Assembly: GCA_937892015.1 (NCBI GenBank)
Contig: CALAUY010000075.1
Coordinates: 1 to 17,406 of the forward strand
Length of the DNA stretch: 17,406 nt
Reading direction: 5' to 3'
Source: an uncultured Bacteroidales bacterium
Lineage (GTDB): Bacteria; Bacteroidota; Bacteroidia; Bacteroidales; Paludibacteraceae
The position numbers were made by a program, and so were the translations under genes. Shown here piece by piece: positions 1 to 6,194 of this stretch. The notes under the pieces are model-generated. The model searched no databases. It saw only the letters and a list, made by a program, of their open reading frames with translations, and was not told the DNA's origin. Numbering within the stretch: position 1 is the first letter of the stretch; every line of letters starts with the position of its first letter.

Positions 1-141
1 GCTAATAACGCAGAATTGTCTATCAATGGATGCTGCCTAGAGCAAGTCATCCATAAACAATCATAATCAAACCAAGATGCTCACGCTCAACTCTCACTAA
101 GTTAACGATTGTACAACCATTAATACTTCTGCCTAATCCAG
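1..141. other. AT-rich left flank, no gene recognised
   Basis: I see no convincing coding region, RNA gene or repeat here. The stretch is clearly richer in A and T than the rest of the window. If the IS to its right had simply inserted into the BspA-like gene, this flank should encode upstream leucine-rich repeats. One frame is open from about position 57 into the IS, but its translation is not a convincing LRR_5 repeat. The origin of this flank is therefore unclear. Confidence 0.5.
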
Positions 142-145
142 CTAG

Positions 146-174
146 ACACAATCATTGATTGATTTACCGATATG
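146..174 (+). repeat. IS left terminal inverted repeat
   Basis: This end matches the reverse complement of 1821-1849, with CACAATCATT at the outer tip and TTTACCGATATG at the inner part. The 11-mer TTACCGATATG occurs again at 298-308, just before the transposase start, and a relative (TACCGATACG) lies at 178-187. The left side may therefore carry several transposase-binding sites. Confidence 0.65.
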
Positions 175-255
175 CTCTACCGATACGAGTTCGTTTACGG
201 ATGAACCGTGCACCTTAAAAACCGTGTAAAATCAAGCAAAATCGGCTTTTTTCAG

Positions 256-284
256 TTGCTATTTCAACCTGTTTATGGTATCAT
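256..284 (+). promoter_or_regulatory. Candidate sigma70-type promoter of the transposase
   Basis: TTGCTA (256-261) and TATCAT (279-284) are 17 bases apart, a near-consensus -35/-10 pair. They lie about 40 bases upstream of the likely transposase start. This is the housekeeping promoter type of most bacteria, not the TTTG/TAnnTTTG type of Bacteroidetes, so it supports a non-Bacteroidetes origin for the IS. Confidence 0.45.
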
Positions 285-324
285 TTTCTTATAGATATTA
301 CCGATATGAATAAGGATGGATACC

Positions 325-1809
325 ATGGCTGAATCAAAAATTCCTGAGGAGATCAAACAGTACCGGCCCGGCCCCTGTACTGAGATCAAACTCATTAGTG
401 GTCACTATTACGTATATATGTACCAATCACTGCGTCTCCCCAGTGGAAGGTGGGGCAAGAAGACTGGAAAAAGTATAGGTACCATCGTTCCCGGCACCGG
501 GTTCATCCCGAACAGGAACTATCACCTGTATACAGGTGATGAATCCCAGGATGAAATCACTGTTCTTGAATATGGGCAGTATGCCCTGATCGGTGAGGTC
601 GCAAAGGACATACTCACTGCATTGGAAAGCTGCTTCCCGGCAGACCGCGCTTCTCAGATCTTTGCGTATGCCTGCATCCTTTATGCAAACGGCTTTGTCC
701 ATCTTGATCAGGTGCAGGCCTATTACGACCAGAGCTGGCTGTCCCAGGAATATAAGCAGCTCCCCTTCAAAATGGGGAAAACTGCCCTTGGAAACCTGTT
801 GGATGATCTTGGCCGCCGCACAACGAGAGTCGTAAACTATGAAAATACAGCAGTCCTGAATTCATCTTCCGCAGTTGCCATTGATGGTCATGCCATTCGG
901 TGCTGTTCCGACGAAAATGATCTTGGAGAGGCTGGATATAAATTCAGTTGCCTTAAGGAAGACCAGGTAAACCTTCTTATGGGATACGATATCAACACCG
1001 GTGTTCCGCTTTTTGCGCGTATGTATCGCGGCGCATGCAATGATAAATCCACAATTGAAGACATAGCTGAACTGCTTAAGTTTTCCGGAATCTTGTTTGT
1101 AGTGGACCGAGGGTTCTACAGCGAAAAAAACCTGAAGCTCCTTTCGGCAAACGACAATACTTACATCATTCCGGTTCCCTCCAATACAGATGTCTTCCGG
1201 AATGCCATGAAGGACATCCGCTATACAGACAGTTTCTACTATAGATCCGGCAAAAAGCATGCCAGAATCGAATATATGTCCCGGAGGATATCTGATAATA
1301 CCTACGTGTATGTCTTCCGTGACATCGATGAAAACGAAAAATGCCGCTACAACTACCAACACTGCATGGAGCTAGGGCGTTCCGGATATACACAGGAAAA
1401 GTTTGAGCAAAGCAAAGAAACTTTCGGTGTATACGTCCTGCAGAGCAACAGTACCAAATCTGCAGAAGAGGTATTCAGCGGATACAAAAAACGCTGGGGC
1501 ATTGAAACGCTTTATCAATACATGAAGAACAAGGCGGATTTCAATGACCTCATGATTCAGGACTACTACAAGGAGCAAGGCTTCGCGTTCCTGATGCTCA
1601 TCACCGGACAGATTCATCAGAAAATGATCGCTGCGGTAAAGAAGCTCGGCAACAATGCCATTTCCGTCCATGATATCCTGCTGATGGCAAGATGCATGAA
1701 AATGGAACGGCGGGGCAACAACTGGAATCTCAAAAATGCCAGGAAGCGAGATCTCCAGATGCTGAAGCAGCTTGGTTTTGAACCGAAGGTCGTAGTGACA
1801 GATTCATAA
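325..1809 (+). CDS. IS4/IS1634-type DDE transposase
   Basis: This is the transposase that would cut and join the IS ends. It has an RNase-H-like DDE fold with all three catalytic acids visible. Counting from the start chosen here, they are Asp187 in AIDGHAI, Asp261 in VVDRGFYS and Glu394 in YKKRWGIETLYQYMK. The last segment has the exact Y-(2)-R-(3)-E-(6)-K signature of the IS4 superfamily. The reading frame also opens with an ATG at 316, but AAGGA (312-316) overlaps that codon and sits about 8 bases before the ATG at 325. I therefore choose 325, giving 494 residues starting MAESKIP. The gene is intact with no frameshift, so the element may be functional. Assignment to the DDE/IS4 superfamily is firm; the choice between the IS1634 and IS4 subgroups is less so. 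Confidence 0.92.
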   Translation: MAESKIPEEIKQYRPGPCTEIKLISGHYYVYMYQSLRLPSGRWGKKTGKSIGTIVPGTGFIPNRNYHLYTGDESQDEITVLEYGQYALIGEVAKDILTALESCFPADRASQIFAYACILYANGFVHLDQVQAYYDQSWLSQEYKQLPFKMGKTALGNLLDDLGRRTTRVVNYENTAVLNSSSAVAIDGHAIRCCSDENDLGEAGYKFSCLKEDQVNLLMGYDINTGVPLFARMYRGACNDKSTIEDIAELLKFSGILFVVDRGFYSEKNLKLLSANDNTYIIPVPSNTDVFRNAMKDIRYTDSFYYRSGKKHARIEYMSRRISDNTYVYVFRDIDENEKCRYNYQHCMELGRSGYTQEKFEQSKETFGVYVLQSNSTKSAEEVFSGYKKRWGIETLYQYMKNKADFNDLMIQDYYKEQGFAFLMLITGQIHQKMIAAVKKLGNNAISVHDILLMARCMKMERRGNNWNLKNARKRDLQMLKQLGFEPKVVVTDS

Positions 1810-1820
1810 AGAACTCGCGG

Positions 1821-1849
1821 CATATCGGTAAAAACCTAAATGATTGTGA
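1821..1849 (-). repeat. IS right terminal inverted repeat
   Basis: This is the partner of the left end at 146-174. CATATCGGTAAA is the inner part and AATGATTGTG the outer tip, followed directly by CTAG. It begins only 12 bases after the transposase stop codon, so the right non-coding end is very short compared with the roughly 180-base left end. Confidence 0.65.
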
Positions 1850-2600
1850 CTAGCATCGGGAATGGCGCGTTCGACGGCTGCTCGGGCCTGGGCAGCATCA
1901 CCATCCCCGACAGTGTGACAAGTATCGGAGACTCTGCATTCAGAGACTGCAGCAGCCTGACAAAAGTGTACTATGCCGGGACTGCGGAGACGTGGTACAA
2001 CATAGAAATCTGGTCGGAAAACGCTTGCTTAGCCAATGCAACAGTTTCCGACAAGGACGGGCATGCAATCCCTTACCACTACGAGCATGCATGGAGTGAG
2101 CCGGAGTGGACCTGGGCGGCGGATTATTCCGGTGCCACGGCGACGTTTACCTGTCAGGAGGCTAATTACAGTCACGCCAAGGACGTAACAGCGGAAGTAT
2201 GGGAGGAGGTCAAATCCACCCCCACTTTTGAAGCAGACGGAGAGGCTGTTTACCATGCGAGCGTTTGGTTCGATGGTCAGGAATATTCCGGTGACATTAC
2301 AGTGATTCTGCCAAAGCCGGAGACCGTATCCCTCACTCTGGGCGAGCAGGCCGCTGCTACCATCAACGTACCTGGTGAGTCTGCCCGGTTCAGCTTCACG
2401 CCGGAAATGGGTGGAGTGTATTTGTTCTATTCTAACAGCGACACAGATACCCGTGTTTCTCTGTATGACGGCAGTATGAACCTATTGGCAGAAGACGATG
2501 ATTCCGGTGAAGGACATAACTTCAATCTTGGGTATGAATATGCACAAGGAGAAACCTACTATTATGAGGTGAGATTTTATTCCGATGGGGATACCGGCAG
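1840..2600 (+). pseudogene. BspA/LRR_5-type surface protein, fragment truncated at both ends
   Basis: This is part of an extracellular repeat protein. From about 1852 it begins mid-repeat with SIGNGAFDGC. A second leucine-rich repeat of the BspA (LRR_5) type follows with SVTSIGDSAF, then the usual YYAGTAETWYNIEI ending, where the family has an Ala-Gly-Thr...Trp pattern. Next comes a HAWSEPEWTW...TATFTC segment that recurs in Lachnospiraceae surface proteins. The last part (FSFTPEMGGVYLFYS to GDTGSFPVQM) resembles a bacterial pre-peptidase C-terminal (PPC) beta domain. There is no signal peptide or natural start, because the 5' end is lost at the IS. The open frame runs on to 2979, but beyond about 2600 it only reads the antisense of another gene. 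Such proteins usually mediate adhesion; no substrate can be given. Confidence 0.75.
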
Positions 2601-2916
2601 TTTCCCGGTCCAGATGGATCCGGGAAACCCGCTGACCGGTGGTTCCGGAACTGGTGATGGTTTTCACCAGTTCCTCCCCGGGCACCGACATGAGATCCCG
2701 TTCCTTGAAGAGTCTGACCGGAATGAAAGGCACATCAGCAATCCTGCCGGAGTGCAGTCCCTCCCGGATCCCCAGCACCTGGAGCATACAGCGGTAGTCA
2801 GAACACCGCTCCCTGTGCAGATCCGTCAGTTCCCAGAGACGCCTGGAAAGGAGTTCCTCCTTTCTCTCCCGCTCCAGTTCAAAGGGACCGGGAAGCATGA
2901 AGTCCTCAAAGTTCAT
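2596..2916 (-). pseudogene. LuxE-like acyl-protein synthetase, N-terminal fragment
   Basis: On the minus strand, an ATG at 2914-2916 opens about 107 residues matching the N-terminus of the LuxE family. These are ATP-dependent enzymes that activate an acyl group for transfer to a partner acyl-CoA reductase of the LuxC type. The recognisable parts are VPFIPVRLFKERDL and the nucleotide-binding stretch TITSSGTTGQ followed by SRIHLDRETA. After that point (about 2596) the similarity stops and the DNA belongs to the BspA-like gene read in the other direction. About two thirds of the usual 350 or so residues are missing. The start overlaps the end of the upstream AMP-ligase by 11 bases, as in a translationally coupled operon. 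The strand and partner suggest a lipid or aldehyde-forming acyl-activation cluster, but its product is unknown. Confidence 0.7.
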
Positions 2917-3115
2917 AAAGATCCCTCAGTTCCCCATACTGGATTTTCCCGGCTTCATTCCTGGGGATCCGGGGAATGATCCGGATCCGGAACGCTGCAG
3001 GATTAAGTCCGGTGATCCCGGAAACATAACTGACAATCTCACTTCCCGGAATGCTGTCCGGATCAGTCATGAAGATGTCAAGGCAGTCATCCTCTCCGGC
3101 ACAGGCTTCCGCAGC
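2906..3115 (-). pseudogene. AMP-ligase (acyl-CoA synthetase family), C-terminal fragment
   Basis: About 70 residues are present on the minus strand. They carry the C-terminal hallmark of adenylate-forming ligases, IPRNEAGKIQYGEL, in which the lysine of the GK motif is the conserved catalytic residue. Before it stand ACAGEDDCLDIF and a SEIVSYV...GLNPAAFRIR stretch, typical of the mobile C-terminal subdomain. Everything upstream of about 3115, that is the adenylation core, is replaced by DNA of the pyruvate:ferredoxin oxidoreductase. The stop overlaps the LuxE-like start by 11 bases. The family assignment rests on this short end only, so the substrate cannot be inferred. Confidence 0.65.
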
Positions 3116-6034
3116 CGCGCCCTGAATCCGGACGCTCCGGTTACCCGCGGCACCGCCCAGAACGGCGACGTCTATTTCCAGGCCGTCGAAACCCGCAACC
3201 AGTACTACGAGGCCGTCCCGGATATCGTCGCCCGCTATATGGGTGAGATCTCCGAACTCACCGGACGCAGTTACCGCCCGTTCGAGTACTACGGCGACCC
3301 CAATGCCGAGAACGTCATCGTGGCGATGGGTTCCGTCACCGAAACCATCAAGGAGACCATCGACTATCTCGCCGGCCGCGGCCGCAAGTACGGTCTGGTC
3401 ACCGTGCACCTGTACCGTCCGTTCTCCGAGAAATATTTCTTCGCCGTCCTTCCCAAGAGCGTCCGCCGCATCGCCGTCCTCGACCGCACCAAAGAGCCCG
3501 GTGCCAATGGCGAACCGCTTTATCTTGACGTGCGTGACGCTCTCCAAGAGTTGGGACTCGGGCATATCCTCGTTGTAGGTGGCCGTTACGGACTCGGTTC
3601 GAACGACACCACGCCGGCTCAAATGCTTGCCGTGTTCGAGAACCTCGCGCTCAAACAGCCGAAGAACCATTTCTCTGTCGGCGTCAACGACGACGTGACT
3701 TTCCTCTCACTGCCCGTGGGCGAAGAGATTGCAATGGGCGACAAGTCACTCTTCCAAGCCAAGTTCTACGGACTCGGTGCCGACGGTACAGTAGGTGCGA
3801 ACAAGAACTCCGTGAAGATTATCGGCGAATCGACCGACAAATACTGCCAAGCGTATTTCTCCTACGACTCGAAGAAATCGGGCGGATTCACCTGCTCACA
3901 TCTCCGCTTTGGCGATGAACCGATTCACTCCACGTACCTCGTTACTACGCCGAACTTCGTGGCTTGTCACGTACAGGCGTACCTCCAGATGTACGACGTG
4001 ACGCGCGGACTACAGAAAGGCGGCACGTTCCTCCTCAACACCATGTGGGAAGGCGACGAACTCGTGAAGAATCTGCCGAACAAAGTGAAGAAATATTTTG
4101 CGGATAACAAGATTAACGTTTATTACATCAACGCCACGAAGATTGCACAAGAGATTGGGCTCGGCAACCGCACCAACACCATCCTTCAGAGTGCCTTCTT
4201 CCGCATCACCGAAGTAATCCCTGTTGACAAAGCGGTGGAGGAAATGAAGCATTTCATCGTCAAGTCGTACGGCAAGAAGGGCGAAGATGTGGTGAACAAG
4301 AACTATGCAGCCGTTGACCGCGGCGGCGAGTACCATAAACTGGAGATTGACCCAGCTTGGTCGAAACTGGAAGAGCAACCGAAAGTTTATACCGACGGCG
4401 ACGATTTCATCAACAAAGTGGTGCGTCCTATCAATGCGCAGGACGGCGACTTGCTACCCGTTTCCGCTTTCAAGGGCATCGAAGACGGTACGTGGTATCC
4501 GGGAACGGCCAAGTTCGAGAAACGCGGCGTTTCGGCATTCGTACCCAAATGGAACGCTGAGAACTGTATCCAATGTAATAAATGTGCGTACGTGTGCCCG
4601 CACGCCTGCTTACGTCCGTTCGTGATGACCGCTGAGGAGAAAGAAGGACTCAATGGCGATGTAATCGAGATGAAAGCACCCGCTGCGATGAAAGGTATGT
4701 TCTTCCGCATCCAAGTCGGCGTGATGGACTGCCTCGGTTGCGGCAACTGCGTCGATGTGTGTCCGGGCAATCCTAAGACCGGCAAGGCTCTCTCGATGGT
4801 CGGACTGGAAGGTGAACTGCCTGAAGCCGCCAATTGGCAGCACTGCGTCGAGAAAGTGGCATCCAAACAGCACCTCGTTGACATCTCGCAGAACGTCAAG
4901 AACAGTCAGTTCGCCACTCCGCTCTTTGAGTTCTCCGGCGCTTGTTCCGGTTGCGGCGAGACTCCGTACGTCAAGCTGATTGCTCAACTCTTCGGTGACC
5001 GCGAGATTGCAGCCAACGCTACAGGATGTACATCTATCTACTCCGGCTCGGTGCCGTCAACGCCTTACACCGTCAACGAGAAAGGACACGGACCGGCTTG
5101 GTCGAACTCCCTCTTCGAGGATTTCTGCGAGTACGGACTGGGTATGCAGATTGCACACAAGAAAATCAAAGAACGCCTTGCACGCTTGATGACCGAAGCG
5201 CAAGAGTGCGCCGACTGCTCCGACGAACTCAAAGCCATGTTCAAAGAGTGGATTGAGAACAAGAATAGCGCCGAAGTGACCAAACGTCTCTACGAGCCCA
5301 TGGTGGCTGCCATGCAGGCCTGCGGATGCGACAAGTGCAAGGAAATACTCACCTACAAAGACCACATCGTTAAACGCAGTCAGTGGATTATCGGTGGTGA
5401 TGGCGCTTCGTACGATATCGGTTACGGCGGTCTCGACCACGTCATCGCCTCGGGCGAAGATGTTAATATCCTCGTTCTCGATACTGAGGTGTACTCCAAC
5501 ACAGGCGGTCAGGCATCCAAGGCTACACCGCTCGGCGCAATCGCTAAGTTCGCCGCCAGCGGCAAACGTGTGCGTAAGAAAGACCTCGGCATGATTGCCA
5601 CTACTTACGGATACGTCTATGTGGCACAGATTGCAATGGGTGCCGACCAAGCGCAGACGCTCAAAGCTATCCGCGAGGCAGAGGCCTATCCCGGACCGTC
5701 ACTGGTCATCGCTTACGCTCCGTGTATCAACCACGGACTGAAAGCCGGCATGGGCAAGTCGCAAGCCGAAGAGGCCAAAGCGGTCGAGTGCGGTTACTGG
5801 CACCTGTGGCGCTACAATCCTGAACTGGAGGCAGAAGGTAAGAACCCGTTCCAACTCGACTCGAAAGAGCCTAATTGGGACCTCTTCAACGACTACCTCA
5901 AAGGCGAGGTACGTTTTGCATCCGTCATGAAGCAGTTCCCGGGCGAGGCACAAGAACTCTTCGATGCCGCCAAAGAGAACGCACAATGGCGCTACAAATC
6001 CTATCAACGCATGCTTGGCACCGTCTGGGCATAA
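3116..6034 (+). CDS. nifJ: Pyruvate:ferredoxin (flavodoxin) oxidoreductase, N-terminus missing
   Basis: This cytoplasmic enzyme converts pyruvate and CoA to acetyl-CoA and CO2, passing electrons to ferredoxin. Similarity starts at RALNPDAPVTRG, which in full-length proteins lies roughly 200 residues from the start, so the first pyruvate/TPP domain is lost. Present are domain II; the central CoA and linker regions (YFSYDSKKSGG, SHLRFG); a two-cluster ferredoxin domain with CIQCNKCAYVCP (from 4565) and CLGCGNCVDVCP (from 4730); and the TPP-binding domain with GDGASYDIGYGGLDH (from 5396) and YSNTGGQASKATP. The proximal cluster cysteines are visible in ACSGCGETPY, ATGCTS and YAPCINHG. The open frame extends upstream to an ATG at 2897, but those residues are only the antisense of the LuxE/AMP-ligase fragments. 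If this junction is real, the gene is dead; if it is an artefact, the source gene is probably intact. Confidence 0.93.
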   Translation, partial: RALNPDAPVTRGTAQNGDVYFQAVETRNQYYEAVPDIVARYMGEISELTGRSYRPFEYYGDPNAENVIVAMGSVTETIKETIDYLAGRGRKYGLVTVHLYRPFSEKYFFAVLPKSVRRIAVLDRTKEPGANGEPLYLDVRDALQELGLGHILVVGGRYGLGSNDTTPAQMLAVFENLALKQPKNHFSVGVNDDVTFLSLPVGEEIAMGDKSLFQAKFYGLGADGTVGANKNSVKIIGESTDKYCQAYFSYDSKKSGGFTCSHLRFGDEPIHSTYLVTTPNFVACHVQAYLQMYDVTRGLQKGGTFLLNTMWEGDELVKNLPNKVKKYFADNKINVYYINATKIAQEIGLGNRTNTILQSAFFRITEVIPVDKAVEEMKHFIVKSYGKKGEDVVNKNYAAVDRGGEYHKLEIDPAWSKLEEQPKVYTDGDDFINKVVRPINAQDGDLLPVSAFKGIEDGTWYPGTAKFEKRGVSAFVPKWNAENCIQCNKCAYVCPHACLRPFVMTAEEKEGLNGDVIEMKAPAAMKGMFFRIQVGVMDCLGCGNCVDVCPGNPKTGKALSMVGLEGELPEAANWQHCVEKVASKQHLVDISQNVKNSQFATPLFEFSGACSGCGETPYVKLIAQLFGDREIAANATGCTSIYSGSVPSTPYTVNEKGHGPAWSNSLFEDFCEYGLGMQIAHKKIKERLARLMTEAQECADCSDELKAMFKEWIENKNSAEVTKRLYEPMVAAMQACGCDKCKEILTYKDHIVKRSQWIIGGDGASYDIGYGGLDHVIASGEDVNILVLDTEVYSNTGGQASKATPLGAIAKFAASGKRVRKKDLGMIATTYGYVYVAQIAMGADQAQTLKAIREAEAYPGPSLVIAYAPCINHGLKAGMGKSQAEEAKAVECGYWHLWRYNPELEAEGKNPFQLDSKEPNWDLFNDYLKGEVRFASVMKQFPGEAQELFDAAKENAQWRYKSYQRMLGTVWA

Positions 6035-6049
6035 AAGCGTAACCCCTAC

Positions 6050-6069
6050 CCTTTCCGTTGCAGGAAAGG
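6050..6069. terminator. Small hairpin after the PFOR gene
   Basis: CCTTTCC (6050-6056) pairs with GGAAAGG (6063-6069) across a six-base loop, 15 bases after the PFOR stop codon. It sits just before the stronger hairpin at 6071-6114. It may contribute to transcript ending or be incidental. Confidence 0.4.
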
Positions 6070-6070
6070 A

Positions 6071-6114
6071 CACAACAATAACGCGCGAACTCCGGTCCGC
6101 GCGTTATTGTTGTG
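6071..6114. terminator. Strong hairpin between convergent genes, likely bidirectional terminator
   Basis: A perfect 17-base inverted repeat, 6071-6087 (CACAACAATAACGCGCG) with 6098-6114, surrounds a 10-base loop. The stem is GC-rich towards the loop and AT-rich at its base. It lies between the ends of PFOR (plus strand, stop at 6034) and the phosphodiester-glycosidase gene (minus strand, stop at 6195), where a shared terminator is expected. There is no clean T-run directly after either arm, so the termination role is inferred from position and stem strength. The rest of 6115-6194 shows nothing else. Confidence 0.7.
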
Positions 6115-6194
6115 TAATGCCCTTAAGACCAAATTGACCTTTTGGCTGAAAGCTTCTTTTGATTGTAAGATTCTTTAGGCTGTATCTTCGGACT

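Larger units (their letters stand above)
146..1849 (+). mobile_element. IS4/IS1634-type insertion sequence, about 1.7 kb
   Basis: A single transposase gene lies between matching ends. The left end (146-174) and the reverse complement of the right end (1821-1849) share CACAATCATT at the tip and TTTACCGATATG further in, with a diverged stretch of about six bases between them. Directly outside both ends stands CTAG (142-145 and 1850-1853), which could be a 4-bp target duplication. Because CTAG is palindromic, it could instead be the outermost part of the inverted repeat, which would make the element about 141-1854. The size suits an IS4- or IS1634-type element. The exact ends are inferred from the symmetry, not from a database match. 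Confidence 0.75.

Noticed and set aside
57..141. Upstream LRR repeats of the BspA-like gene left of the IS
   Set aside because: Joining the flanks across the CTAG gives an open frame, but its residues do not fit the LRR_5 pattern well and the base composition differs; I treat it as chance.
2601..2979. C-terminal extension of the BspA-like protein
   Set aside because: Beyond about 2600 the frame is the antisense of the LuxE-like gene and loses all domain character.
2897..3115. Upstream part of the open frame as a true N-terminus of PFOR
   Set aside because: These residues match nothing in PFOR and lie exactly antisense to the LuxE-like start and the AMP-ligase C-terminal motif IPRNEAGKIQYGEL.
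3116..3670. Long minus-strand open frame through the PFOR gene
   Set aside because: Only its last 70 or so residues (2906-3115) resemble a protein; the rest is the antisense of well-conserved PFOR coding sequence.
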